Below are positions 1-8,303 of a stretch of DNA of 52,173 nt, piece after piece. Each line of letters starts with the position of its first letter. Within the stretch, counting starts at the first letter, position 1. This stretch comes from an uncultured Bacteroidota bacterium (GTDB taxonomy: Bacteria; Bacteroidota; Bacteroidia; JABEUT01). The stretch is from positions 1 through 52,173 of the forward strand of contig CAIWVW010000082.1 of the NCBI GenBank assembly GCA_903916255.1. Reading direction: 5' to 3'. Position numbers and translations under genes: made by a program. The notes under the pieces are model-generated. The model was given only the letters and a program-made list of their open reading frames with translations, was not told where the DNA came from and searched no databases.

Positions 1-363
1 CTATACAAGTACCTGGCTTGGTTTATTATAGCCATGGGCTTTTGCGTGTTGCTCTGCGACGGATTACATGGCTTAATGCGTATGCACAATATGCGCGAAG
101 ACAGAATGATGCACCGTGAAGCCATGATGGACCGCAGAATGGGAGGGCCTATGTGCGGACACATGATGAACTGCAACGATGGAAATATGAGTTGCTGTAA
201 CGGCGGGAATTGCTGTAATAGTAATAATTGTTCCGATGGAATGATGAACTGCCACGATGGCGGAATGAATTCTGATTGCAAAAGCGGCATGCCTGCAAGT
301 TGCCCTATGATGGGCGGCGACATGAAATGCTGCAAAAGCGACAGCGGAAAGGGGAAGAAATAA
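1..363 (+). CDS. Met/Cys-rich membrane-anchored putative metal-binding protein (5' partial)
   Basis: The frame is open at the left edge, so the start probably lies outside the window; the first ATG inside is at 34. The first residues read LYKYLAWFIIAMGFCVLL, a convincing membrane helix or uncleaved signal. After it comes a hydrophilic tail dominated by Met, Cys, His, Asp and Asn. From the ATG at 34 I count 20 Met and 14 Cys in 109 residues, with CC pairs and MM pairs, ending in a basic GKGKK tail. Such composition suits binding of soft metals such as copper, but no named family is recognised and this is inference from composition. A strong terminator follows 28 bases after the stop, so it ends a transcription unit. 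The opposite strand is also open here but only as a mirror of this biased sequence. Confidence 0.6.
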   Translation, partial: LYKYLAWFIIAMGFCVLLCDGLHGLMRMHNMREDRMMHREAMMDRRMGGPMCGHMMNCNDGNMSCCNGGNCCNSNNCSDGMMNCHDGGMNSDCKSGMPASCPMMGGDMKCCKSDSGKGKK

Positions 364-390
364 ATTCACGCTATAAATATTGTTACTCCA

Positions 391-418
391 AAAGCCCACG
401 AATATTCGTGGGCTTTTT
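391..418 (+). terminator. Rho-independent terminator after the Met/Cys-rich gene
   Basis: A perfect 26-base palindrome (13-bp arms around AAGCCCACGAA and its complement, 391-416) is followed by a short T run. It sits 28 bases after the stop codon at 363 and 65 bases before the cyclase gene. Confidence 0.85.
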
Positions 419-482
419 AGTTATAAAAGACACCGAAGTGCTTTTTTTCGCATCTTTGTAAGATACCCCATAGATTCAAAAC

Positions 483-2420
483 TTGAAGGAACAAATCAGG
501 ATAACCCTTATTGCCTTATTTTCCCTGTGTACATTTTATGTCAGTGCATCGGGCCCTCTAGGCTTTAGTATAAATGGGCAATCGAATGTTTTATCCATCA
601 CATCTGCACTTCATGATAAAACAGATATTTCACCCTCAATTGAAACCTATATTGATTCCACCGGAGAGCTTTCGCTTAAGGATATATTAAATCGGAAAAT
701 AGCATTCAGCCCAAACGGAGACAAGTATATATCCCAAGCGGCAAACAAAATTATCTGGGCAAGGTTATTGCTGAAAAATGAATCGTCGCTAAACTCCGAA
801 TGGAAATTAATTCCGCATACTTCAACTGCAATTGAATATTGCATTTACCAAAACGGTGATACAATTTCCCAAACAACAGGAACTGACATTCCTATGGACG
901 ACCGCACGGAAAGCGCTCTTTCGCCTGTTATCAGTTTTTCGCTCCGTAAAGGGGAATCGGTTACCATTTACCTTAAAATCACCACCGGAACAAAACAAAA
1001 AAGTACCGGAAAAGTGCTAATAGACCTTAGCCCCGGGCAAGTATTTGAACAGGCCGAGAAAATAGATTTTTCTTTCCAGGGAATGTTTGGCGCGGTGATG
1101 CTTTTCACCAGCATTTTTGCCGTGTTGTTATGGCTTTTCTTGCGAGATAAAAGTATGCTCTATCTGGCATGCATAAGCTTTTTTGCTTTACTTTATACTT
1201 GGGAAGCAAGCGGCATGAACCGCATGGTTTTATTCCCAAATAGTTCTTTGTACTTCCTTGCTTTTATGTCGGTAATAAACCAGGCAGGCGGGTTCATCAG
1301 CGGTTATTTCTTTTACAACAGTATGCTACCCCTGAAGGAGGAAGCCCCGCGCCTGCGGAAAATATTTGCCACACTTACCTACCTGCAATGCCTGATGGCG
1401 CTGTTCAGGTTTATTACACAAAACAATTTATTGCCCTTGGACCTCTTGCATTTTGCAGGAATCCTTTGGTTTGTCTGCATGGTAACGGTAGTGGTTTATT
1501 TCCTGATAAAGAAAAACAGGCAGGCAAAATTCCTTGTTATAGCAACTGTTTTGCTGGCTGCATGTGCTACGTTATATGGGCTGGCGCTGGAGCACATAGT
1601 GCCCGCCATATTTCAGCGTTCATTTCAGGTTGGTATGGTTGTGTATCTTATTTTGCTGGGCGTGGGCGCGGTGGATAAGGTGCGGCAAATACGGCTGGAA
1701 CGGGAAAGGCTAATCCGCGAACAGAATAGTATGCTGGAACAAAAGGTGGAAGAACGTACCCGTGAGTTAAATAGTGAAAAAGAAAAATCGGATGAACTGC
1801 TGCTGAATATTTTACCTTCGGATACAGCGCATGAATTAAAGAAACATGGCAAATCGAAAGCGAGGAGTTTTGAAAAGGTGAGTGTGTTATTTACCGATTT
1901 TAAAAACTTCACCAAGGTGAGTGAAACCATGAGTGCGGAGGAATTGGTGGAAATGATTCACCATATTTATAGTGAGTTCGACAACATCATACATAAGCAT
2001 GGCGTTGAGAAAATTAAAACCATTGGCGACAGTTATATGGCAGCAGGAGGGCTACCGGTTATGAATGACACAAATCCTTTGGATACGGTGAATGCCGCTA
2101 TCGAAATCCTCCATTTCATAGAACATGAAAAACAATTACGGATTGCCGCTAACCTCCCATTTTTAGAAATACGCATTGGGATAAATACGGGCCCGTTGGT
2201 GGCAGGGATAGTGGGTAAAAAGAAATTCGCGTATGATATTTGGGGCGATACTGTCAACATTGCTTCCCGCATGGAATCGAGCGGTGAGCCGGGTAAAATA
2301 AATATTTCAGGCTCTACTTATGAATTTATAAAGGACCAGTTTGAATGCACCTACCGTGGCAAGATACACGCCAAAAACAAAGGCGAAATAGATATGTATT
2401 TTGTGGAGGGGAGGAAATAG
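483..2420 (+). CDS. 7TM-DISM receptor-linked class III adenylate cyclase
   Basis: Likely makes cAMP in response to an extracellular or periplasmic signal. Order of parts: signal peptide (1-23), an extracytoplasmic beta-rich 7TMR-DISMED2-type domain (about 50-185), seven membrane helices of 7TMR-DISM type (about 195-400), a charged coiled coil (405-440), then a class III cyclase domain (about 445-640). In the cyclase, the two metal aspartates are in FTDF and KTIGDSYM. The base-selecting pair is Lys (EKIKTIG) and Asp (YDIWGD), the ATP-type pair, and the transition-state Asn and Arg are in NIASRME. All catalytic residues are therefore present. The start is TTG at 483: a stop lies at 471-473 and the only other candidate upstream is ATT at 474, so the start is non-ATG either way. 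The ligand is unknown; a Crp/Fnr regulator at 37142-37723 is a possible cAMP reader, but only by inference. Confidence 0.9.
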   Translation: MKEQIRITLIALFSLCTFYVSASGPLGFSINGQSNVLSITSALHDKTDISPSIETYIDSTGELSLKDILNRKIAFSPNGDKYISQAANKIIWARLLLKNESSLNSEWKLIPHTSTAIEYCIYQNGDTISQTTGTDIPMDDRTESALSPVISFSLRKGESVTIYLKITTGTKQKSTGKVLIDLSPGQVFEQAEKIDFSFQGMFGAVMLFTSIFAVLLWLFLRDKSMLYLACISFFALLYTWEASGMNRMVLFPNSSLYFLAFMSVINQAGGFISGYFFYNSMLPLKEEAPRLRKIFATLTYLQCLMALFRFITQNNLLPLDLLHFAGILWFVCMVTVVVYFLIKKNRQAKFLVIATVLLAACATLYGLALEHIVPAIFQRSFQVGMVVYLILLGVGAVDKVRQIRLERERLIREQNSMLEQKVEERTRELNSEKEKSDELLLNILPSDTAHELKKHGKSKARSFEKVSVLFTDFKNFTKVSETMSAEELVEMIHHIYSEFDNIIHKHGVEKIKTIGDSYMAAGGLPVMNDTNPLDTVNAAIEILHFIEHEKQLRIAANLPFLEIRIGINTGPLVAGIVGKKKFAYDIWGDTVNIASRMESSGEPGKINISGSTYEFIKDQFECTYRGKIHAKNKGEIDMYFVEGRK

Positions 2421-2438
2421 TTGGGGTTACAATATGTC

Positions 2439-2657
2439 GTCCGCCAGCTGGCGGACTTAAATTCGTTGCCTGTTATTTTGACGCAGGGTTTCACCCTGCG
2501 CTACCAAGATTACATCCCTGCGGGATTTAAATACATACCATGATATACAGACTGGAACTTATTAATGCCCTAAAGCCCCGTCGGGGCGGCATATTGGTAG
2601 CCCAGGGTGAAACCCTGGGTATAAAAGCAACCTACAATATTTAAGCCCTGTAGGGGC
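2439..2657. repeat. Cluster of REP-like palindromes
   Basis: The 335-base gap after the cyclase holds no gene but at least five short GC-rich palindromes in AT-rich DNA: GTCCGCCAGCTGGCGGAC (2439-2456, perfect), CGCAGGGTTTCACCCTGCG (2482-2500), ATCCCTGCGGGAT (2514-2526), GCCCCGTCGGGGC (2575-2587) and CCCAGGGTGAAACCCTGGG (2601-2619), plus a degraded GCCCTGTAGGGGC (2645-2657). The order (SCCCxGxGGGGC, GACATATT or GGCATATT, then the CCAGGGTGAAACCCTGG hairpin) is a pattern I know as dispersed noncoding repeats in Bacteroidota. No transposase is nearby. The first palindrome could also terminate the cyclase transcript. Confidence 0.75.
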
Positions 2658-2755
2658 GACATATTAATAAGCACATATTTAATAAAGGTCATTGACCATT
2701 TCACAAAAGCAATTTTTTTGCATTATGTTTGTAGTATGCAAATGATAAGAGGATT

Positions 2756-3415
2756 TTATCTATTCTTTTTTAAAGTCTTCGCCAAAATAACTATAGTTAA
2801 AGTTAAAACTATTATACCTGAAATCGTTAATGGAATTATTGGAGTATCTTTATACTTTGTAAGAATTGGCAGTGAATCCCCCTCTTTATCGTACTCAACT
2901 CCTAACTTATCTAAAAACTCCTTCTCGAATTCATTTTTCACTTCCTTGTTCTCATTTCCTTGTAAAGCTGCATTGACAGATTTCCAGTTGCCATTATCTA
3001 AGAAAGGGGGTTCATCAACTCCATAAAAAACTACTGCAGACTCGCCTACAACATCTCTTGTATAAAACCGGAAAATATATTTTTTAGACTTGAAATAAAT
3101 TAAAAAATGATGTTCTTTTATGAAATATGACGTGTCATAAACTTCATCTTTTCCATCAAACCCAAAAAATCCAGTACTATCAATAATTTCATTTGGAACA
3201 ACAAATTCAGGATTTGCTTTTTTAAATTCATGTATTTTTTGAATTAGTTTAGGTTCACTTATATGGAACTGATAATTTTCCTCAGGACCACGATGTCCTA
3301 AAGGCATTGTACTATCTACAATTACAAATAATACAAACAACAGCAACAAGCCCAATAAGACTGACGCCAGTATAATACCGAAAATATATAGTTTGCGTTT
3401 ATTTGCTTTTTTCAT
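2756..3415 (-). CDS. Hypothetical two-helix membrane protein
   Basis: Not recognised. About 219 residues from the ATG at 3415; a TTG six codons upstream (3433) is possible but the ATG directly precedes a classic MKKANKRK basic lead. There is a long N-terminal membrane helix (about 7-31), a soluble middle part of about 150 residues rich in Phe, Tyr and charged residues (FHISEPKLIQKIHEFKKANPEF begins it), and a second helix near the C-terminus (PLTISGIIVLTLTIVILAK) ending in KTLKKNR. The soluble part would face the periplasm if both ends are cytoplasmic. It lies alone between the REP cluster and the glycosyltransferase fusion. Base composition is more AT-rich than the neighbouring housekeeping genes, which fits an accessory gene. 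Confidence 0.65.
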   Translation of the reverse strand: MKKANKRKLYIFGIILASVLLGLLLLFVLFVIVDSTMPLGHRGPEENYQFHISEPKLIQKIHEFKKANPEFVVPNEIIDSTGFFGFDGKDEVYDTSYFIKEHHFLIYFKSKKYIFRFYTRDVVGESAVVFYGVDEPPFLDNGNWKSVNAALQGNENKEVKNEFEKEFLDKLGVEYDKEGDSLPILTKYKDTPIIPLTISGIIVLTLTIVILAKTLKKNR

Positions 3416-3456
3416 AAAAGAGCAAAAAATCAAATTAGCATAACAGTCCTACTTAA

Positions 3457-5304
3457 CTATGCCCTCCTCTTATTAGCCCCGCTCCTGCGCGATTGCACAT
3501 CAATAGGAGTAAGGGTAACATCTTTGGCTGCAACGCTGCCTGCTGTGAGAGCGCGTTTCTTCGCTTTGCGATAGAGATAATCGCCTTTCACTTTACGTGC
3601 AAAGCGGGATAAGTTGGTATCCGGGTGGGCAACAATGCGACGGATGTTGAAGATATCTTCATGAATGGCTAATGGGCCAACTACCGTAGCAATGCCATAT
3701 TTAAAGCCTGCGCGTTTTACTAATTCTTTCACGGTTTCATTTACTGAACCATAAGGATATGCAAAGGCATTTACTTTTTTGCCGAGAATATTTTCCAATG
3801 CTTCACGTGAGCCTTCAATTTCCTGTTTGGCTTCTGAGACTTCCACCTTGGTAAGGTCCACGTGGTTCATTGTGTGGGCGCCAAATTCAATACCGTATTT
3901 GTTCATTTCCAATATCTGCGACCTTTCTAATAAGGGGAAAGTACGGCCTTCATCCAAATAATCCCAGGTGTTTTCCTTTTTGCCGGTAACCATAAAAATT
4001 ACAGCTTTAAAGTTGAACTTTTTCAACATGGGAAAAAGAAGGGTGTAGTTATCTTCATAACCATCATCGAAGGTAAGAATTACATATTTTTTATCCTTAT
4101 CGAAGCGGTTAATCATAGACAAGTCATCGAACGTAATAGGCGTGTAATTGTTTTTATGCAAATACTCCAAATGCGCTTCCAATTGCTTGGTGGTTACATA
4201 CGTTCCATGTTTCCCTGCAAGCGATGGGTCATTGATTACACGGTGATAGAGGAGAACAGGAATTTCGTATTTCTCACGCGAGTAGATGCTTTGATAAATA
4301 GATTCGATGCGGTCGGTTACCTTATCTAAATTGAATGAATTTGTAATGGAAGTATAAAGTTGTTCGGGTATTTTCCCCATTTGCAATCCTGCCGAAATAT
4401 CCTGCCCCAAATGGGATGTGTCCCATGAACCTGACTCGGCTATATCGCCAAAATTGCTCCGTAATACGGTTTGGTAATTCTCTGATGTAACTAACCCTTC
4501 ATAGGTAGCTTCGCCAAAGGCAATAGTTGGTTTGCCCATCATAAGGCTTTCCATAGCAACACGGCCGCTTCCAATCACCACCGATGAATTGGCTATCTGG
4601 TCGCTCACCTTACCCACAAATCCCGACAGGGAAACCCGGTCCTGGAATTTTTTAAAGCGTTCAGGTATCACCATTCCACCGACTACATTAATCTTTATAG
4701 AAGGGTCTATTGGGGTTTTAATGCAAATTTCTTCAAGTACTTTATAAGCTACATCTCCTTTAGGCCCGGAAAGCCTGCCAATGATTGATACCATTGGAAC
4801 TTCCGGTTTAATATGAACAGGGCTATAACGGCTGCTGTCTACACCATTCCGGAGGATTTCTATTTTATTTTCGTCCCAGTGGAGTTCTTTTATAATCTGG
4901 TCTCTTACATTTTCGCAAATAGCAAGTGTATACTCTCCGTATGCCGGGAAAAGTTTCTTACTTAAATGTACGTGATGATGCCCGTGTGCGGTATAAATCA
5001 TCGGCACCCCTGTAAGCCTTGATGCAATATAACTCAACTTACACGACACCCGTGAATGCGAGTGTATCACCATGATATTATTATCGCGGATGATTTTTAT
5101 AAGTTTGAAAAGATGCTTAGCCTGCAAATATATTTTCCGCTTGTTTAGTGGAAGCGGAATGTACTTGGCACGGGTGGGAACAGTGAGTGTATCTGAAACA
5201 ATGAACACATTATGCCCTCTGTCAATAAGCTTATCGCTGATGGTAGCCGCATATACTTCGGCTCCCGTAACCTCGACTTGTGATAATACCATTAATATAT
5301 TCAT
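3457..5304 (-). CDS. Glycosyltransferase (GT4-like) fused to polysaccharide deacetylase (CE4/NodB)
   Basis: A 615-residue protein with two catalytic modules. Residues 1-340 look like a GT-B fold glycosyltransferase: an N-terminal Rossmann half starting MNILMVLSQVEVTGAE, IHSHSRVSCKL, ENVRDQI and RNGVDSSRY, then a second half with SIIGRLSGPKGD and a late Glu-containing region. Residues about 350-590 are a NodB-type deacetylase with VILTFDDGYEDNY (metal Asp), EFGAHTMNHVDL (two metal His) and FAYPYGS. The C-terminal 30 residues are basic (SRRSGANKRRA). No signal peptide is seen, so action on a cytoplasmic or inner-leaflet glycan or lipid-linked sugar is inferred. The start ATG at 5304 is clear. 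The two activities in one chain suggest sugar addition coupled to N-deacetylation during surface polysaccharide synthesis. Confidence 0.88.
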   Translation of the reverse strand: MNILMVLSQVEVTGAEVYAATISDKLIDRGHNVFIVSDTLTVPTRAKYIPLPLNKRKIYLQAKHLFKLIKIIRDNNIMVIHSHSRVSCKLSYIASRLTGVPMIYTAHGHHHVHLSKKLFPAYGEYTLAICENVRDQIIKELHWDENKIEILRNGVDSSRYSPVHIKPEVPMVSIIGRLSGPKGDVAYKVLEEICIKTPIDPSIKINVVGGMVIPERFKKFQDRVSLSGFVGKVSDQIANSSVVIGSGRVAMESLMMGKPTIAFGEATYEGLVTSENYQTVLRSNFGDIAESGSWDTSHLGQDISAGLQMGKIPEQLYTSITNSFNLDKVTDRIESIYQSIYSREKYEIPVLLYHRVINDPSLAGKHGTYVTTKQLEAHLEYLHKNNYTPITFDDLSMINRFDKDKKYVILTFDDGYEDNYTLLFPMLKKFNFKAVIFMVTGKKENTWDYLDEGRTFPLLERSQILEMNKYGIEFGAHTMNHVDLTKVEVSEAKQEIEGSREALENILGKKVNAFAYPYGSVNETVKELVKRAGFKYGIATVVGPLAIHEDIFNIRRIVAHPDTNLSRFARKVKGDYLYRKAKKRALTAGSVAAKDVTLTPIDVQSRRSGANKRRA

Positions 5305-5520
5305 CCTCTCCTGCTTATAGACAATAACCCACTATCGGGGAAATTATTATATCCTGATTTATTTATTTGTTGCGGCCGTTAATTCGTTCCCGAAGAATAG
5401 CGTATGTCTCACCATACAATTGTTCAGCTATCCCTGAGAAGGCTCAAATTTATGAAATCCATCTAACTTACAAGTTAATTCGTGGGGAAAATTGCAAAAA
5501 CACCTAAAAATAAGCTGGTT

Positions 5521-5582
5521 TATGGTAAATAATTGAATTATTCTGCATTAATGGCCCTTTACCATAATTTCCGTAAGTTTGT
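5521..5582 (+). promoter_or_regulatory. Promoter with -7 box TAAGTTTG and flanking inverted repeat
   Basis: TAAGTTTG at 5574-5581 matches the Bacteroidota -7 consensus TAnnTTTG and lies 31 bases before the ATG at 5613. Just upstream, TATGGTAAA (5521-5529) and TTTACCATA (5558-5566) form a perfect 9-bp inverted repeat with a 28-base spacer, a possible operator. The 25 bases 5558-5582 closely resemble the rimK promoter at 12212-12236. The rest of the 308-base gap (5305-5520) shows no gene. Confidence 0.55.
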
Positions 5583-5612
5583 CTCAACGGTTTAAAAAAA
5601 CACAATAGTATA

Positions 5613-5957
5613 ATGTTTGAGAACAAAAATCAGCCTTTGGCAAGCCAGAAAGTCTTTATGAACAGGCTTTTTAAGATGGCCGCTATTGCATTTTTTGCAA
5701 CTATGGTTTGCCTGCTGATTGGTATATTTGGCTATCATTATATTGGTCATCTTATTTGGATTGATGCCATACATAATGCAAGCATGATTTTATCGGGCAT
5801 GGGGCCGGTGGCAAATGTGGAAAACGTATCGGGCAAACTATTTTCATCTGCCTATGCTTTATTCAGCGGAGTGGCTTTTATTACCAATATTAGTATATTT
5901 TTGGCACCTGTAATACATCGTTTCCTGCACAAAATTCATTTAGAAAAGAGTTCATAA
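5613..5957 (+). CDS. Small K+-channel-like two-helix membrane protein without a canonical filter
   Basis: 114 residues: a short soluble lead, a first helix (about 21-45, AAIAFFATMVCLLIGIFGYHYIG), a short amphipathic stretch WIDAIHNASMILSGMGPV, a polar turn, then a second helix (about 70-93, KLFSSAYALFSGVAFITNISIFLAPVI) and a basic tail. The order helix, pore-helix-like segment, Gly-containing loop, helix mirrors the two-helix pore module of potassium channels (Ion_trans_2), where DALYFSxxTxTTVGYGD is followed by GRLFAxxYxLxG. Here the TVGYG filter is replaced by SGMGPV, so K+ selectivity is unlikely. The assignment rests on pattern only. Its last Ser codon and stop lie inside the first 9-nt unit of the hairpin that leads to pepP, so the two genes are probably cotranscribed. 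Confidence 0.7.
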   Translation: MFENKNQPLASQKVFMNRLFKMAAIAFFATMVCLLIGIFGYHYIGHLIWIDAIHNASMILSGMGPVANVENVSGKLFSSAYALFSGVAFITNISIFLAPVIHRFLHKIHLEKSS

Positions 5958-6040
5958 AGTTTATAAAGTGGAAAGTTCATAAAGTAAAATTCGTGCTTTC
6001 AACTTTAAAAACTTTACGAACTTTACAAACTTTATAAACT
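5951..6040. repeat. Intergenic hairpin made of 9-nt TTYRTAAAG units (copy 1)
   Basis: The left side carries TTCATAAAG TTTATAAAG and a further TTCATAAAG; the right side carries CTTTACGAA CTTTACAAA CTTTATAAA, the reverse complement of the same unit. The arms can pair into a long imperfect hairpin whose loop is around 5986-5999. It spans from the stop of the channel-like gene to 3 bases before the pepP ATG at 6044. The same design recurs at 10845-10930 and 33750-33831. Confidence 0.8.
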
Positions 6041-6043
6041 CAC

Positions 6044-7333
6044 ATGAAATACACAAAGATTCCATCCAAGTTATTTATTGAAAACCGCAAGCGCTATGCC
6101 AAAGAATTAAAATCAGATTCATTGGCGGTTTTCAATTCCAATGATATTATGCCTACCAATGCTGATGGCAGCATGGCTTTCGTCCAAAACAGCGATTTAT
6201 TCTGGCTAACGGGAATTGACCAGGAAGAAACCATACTTCTTTTATATCCCGATGCAAAAGATAATAGCATGAAGGAAATCCTTTTCTTGCGGGAAACCAA
6301 CGAGCGTATTGCCGTTTGGGAAGGGCATAAATATACCAAAGAAGAAGCCCGTGATGCTTCCGGCATACAGGAAGTAAGGTGGCTGTCGGAGTTTGCTGCC
6401 ACATTCAGGGGGCTGATGGGCCAGTGTAGAAGAGTGTATGTAGATACGAATGAACATGCCCGTGCTGTAGTGGAAGTTGAAACCCGCGAAGCACGATTTG
6501 TAAAGTGGTGCATGGAACATTACCCTGCGCATCGTTATGAACGGAGCGCACCGATTATGCACAAACTGCGCTCCATCAAATCAGAAATAGAAATTGACTT
6601 GATTAAACACGCTTGTTTTATTACCGAAATGGGCTTCCGCAGGTTGCTGCCATTTATTAAGCCGGGTGTTGCAGAATATGAAATTGAAGCGGAACTGATA
6701 CATGAATTTGTGCGCAGGCGCTCGAAAGGGTTTGCTTACGGACCCATTATTGCGTCGGGGTTAGATAGCTGCGTGCTCCACTATGTGCTGAACAATAAAC
6801 AATGCAAAGCAGGCGATGTAATTCTATTGGATGTTGCTGCGGAATATGCCAACTACGCTTCAGATATGACAAGGGTTGTGCCTGTGAGTGGAAAATTTAC
6901 CAAGCGTCAGAAAGAAGTTTACAATGCTGTTCACAGGGTGATGAAAGCCGCGACTAAAATGCTTGTAAAGGGAAATACATTCCCGAAATATAATGCTGCC
7001 GTAGGTGACTTAATCACCGAGGAATTGATAAAATTGAAGGTGTTGAAATTAGCTGATGTGAAGAAACAGGACCCGAAAAATCCTTTGTATAAAAAGTATT
7101 TTATGCATGGCACCTCGCACTTTTTAGGGTTGGATGTGCATGATGTAGGCTTCTTCCAATCGCCTATGCAGGCAGGCAATGTGTTTACCTGCGAGCCGGG
7201 TATCTATATCCCTGCCGAGAAAATTGGTGTACGCCTGGAAAATAATATCCTTATTACCGAAAAAGGTAATATTGATTTGATGGGCAATATTCCGATTGAA
7301 GCGGAGGAAATTGAAGAATTGATGAATTCATAA
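6044..7333 (+). CDS. pepP: Xaa-Pro aminopeptidase (M24B)
   Basis: Removes the N-terminal residue from peptides with Pro at position two; cytoplasmic, two-metal enzyme. At 429 residues it is close to the family length of about 430-440. An aminopeptidase P N-terminal domain (about 5-140) precedes the pita-bread catalytic domain (about 180-425). The five metal ligands are all visible: Asp263 (LLDVAAEY), Asp274 (SDMTR), His359 (GTSHFLG), Glu384 (CEPGIY) and Glu399 (RLENN). The start ATG at 6044 gives MKYTKIPSKLF, the usual beginning of this domain. It lies between the channel-like gene and an alpha/beta hydrolase, all on the plus strand, with hairpin repeats filling both gaps. No signal peptide is seen. 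Confidence 0.93.
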   Translation: MKYTKIPSKLFIENRKRYAKELKSDSLAVFNSNDIMPTNADGSMAFVQNSDLFWLTGIDQEETILLLYPDAKDNSMKEILFLRETNERIAVWEGHKYTKEEARDASGIQEVRWLSEFAATFRGLMGQCRRVYVDTNEHARAVVEVETREARFVKWCMEHYPAHRYERSAPIMHKLRSIKSEIEIDLIKHACFITEMGFRRLLPFIKPGVAEYEIEAELIHEFVRRRSKGFAYGPIIASGLDSCVLHYVLNNKQCKAGDVILLDVAAEYANYASDMTRVVPVSGKFTKRQKEVYNAVHRVMKAATKMLVKGNTFPKYNAAVGDLITEELIKLKVLKLADVKKQDPKNPLYKKYFMHGTSHFLGLDVHDVGFFQSPMQAGNVFTCEPGIYIPAEKIGVRLENNILITEKGNIDLMGNIPIEAEEIEELMNS

Positions 7334-7361
7334 TATGGTCTTTTCTATAAACAACGTTGTT

Positions 7362-7439
7362 CGTCATTGCGAGGAACGAAGCAATCTCTGTCAAAACATT
7401 TATTTAGTAGAGATTGCTTCGCGGAGCCTCGCAATGACG
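7362..7439. repeat. Dispersed palindromic repeat of the CGTCATTGCGAGG type
   Basis: Left arm 7362-7389 begins CGTCATTGCGAGG and ends CGAAGCAATCTCT; right arm 7409-7439 is its reverse complement apart from a small bulge near GCGGAG. The loop is about 19 bases. I know this sequence as a dispersed repeat in many bacterial genomes. It fills most of the 130-base gap between pepP and the hydrolase. Confidence 0.85.
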
Positions 7440-7463
7440 ATTGGGCTATTCATTTATTAGTTT

Positions 7464-8261
7464 ATGATAGGGTTTACCACATTCCGCAAAGCAAAAATCC
7501 GCTACTCTGACGAAGGCAAAGGCAGAGCCCTTGTGTTGGTTCATGGTTTTCCGTTCAACTTAAATGTGTGGGAAGAATTTTCCGCTGAACTTGCCAAGCA
7601 TTTCAGAATGATAACTATTGATTTACCAGGTTTCGGTGAGAGTGAAAATATAGGTTATGTCCACTCTATGGAACTGATGGCGCAATGCGTGAAAGAGGTA
7701 ATGGACAATCTTGGTTTGCGTAGGTATATTTTAATCGGGCACTCGATGGGAGGCTATGCCGGATTGGCTTTTGGCGAGCTTTTCCCCGATAATTTAAGAG
7801 GACTTGTCATGTTTCATTCATCTTCTTATAAAGACTCGGACGAAAAGAAAATTGACCGTGAGCGCAGTATTGAAACCATTAAGAAAAAGAGGAAAAGTTT
7901 CATAAAGGTCTTTATTGGAAATTTGTTTGCAAGTGCTAAAGACCCTAACTTGAAGAAAGTGCAAGATATAGCCAACTCCGCTTCTGCCCGTGCGTTGGTA
8001 GCCGCTACCGAAGGAATGAAAAACCGCAAGGACCGTGAAATTATTTTACGTTTTGCACAATATCCCGTACTTTTTATCTATGGTAAAAAAGACAAAATTC
8101 TGAATTTGGAAACCATGCTCCCGCAGACAGAAACCCCAGCCGATAAGGAAGTTTTAATACTCGAAAACGCAGGACACATGGGCTTTTACGAAGCCAAAGA
8201 AGAAACACTGAATGCAATAATTAAGTTTGCGAATAGGTGTTTCAGGATGAAGGTGGAGTAG
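7464..8261 (+). CDS. Alpha/beta hydrolase
   Basis: A 265-residue single-domain serine hydrolase. It has the oxyanion-hole motif HGFPFN (about 28-33), the nucleophile elbow GHSMGG (Ser at about 93), a lid rich in Lys and charged residues (about 125-190), the acid in GKKDKI and the catalytic His in NAGHMGF (about 236). Family length is typical for BioH- and MhpC-like esterases or lactonases, but the substrate cannot be told from sequence. The ATG at 7464 begins MIGFTTFRKAKIRYSDEG, a standard start. No signal peptide, so it is cytoplasmic. It follows pepP in the same direction across a palindromic repeat and ends 42 bases before the convergent HNH gene. Confidence 0.9.
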   Translation: MIGFTTFRKAKIRYSDEGKGRALVLVHGFPFNLNVWEEFSAELAKHFRMITIDLPGFGESENIGYVHSMELMAQCVKEVMDNLGLRRYILIGHSMGGYAGLAFGELFPDNLRGLVMFHSSSYKDSDEKKIDRERSIETIKKKRKSFIKVFIGNLFASAKDPNLKKVQDIANSASARALVAATEGMKNRKDREIILRFAQYPVLFIYGKKDKILNLETMLPQTETPADKEVLILENAGHMGFYEAKEETLNAIIKFANRCFRMKVE

Positions 8262-8303
8262 GAATTTTATGTTCGTACTTTTTTTATTTAGCCATAAACT
8301 ATA

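Noticed and set aside
73-399. Minus-strand 108-residue frame opposite the Met/Cys-rich gene
   Set aside because: It mirrors the biased codons of the plus-strand gene and runs through the terminator; the plus strand has the membrane helix and the downstream terminator.
5305-5520. Possible small RNA or gene in the gap before the channel-like gene
   Set aside because: No frame with a credible start, no terminator and no clear structure apart from the inverted repeat nearer the promoter.
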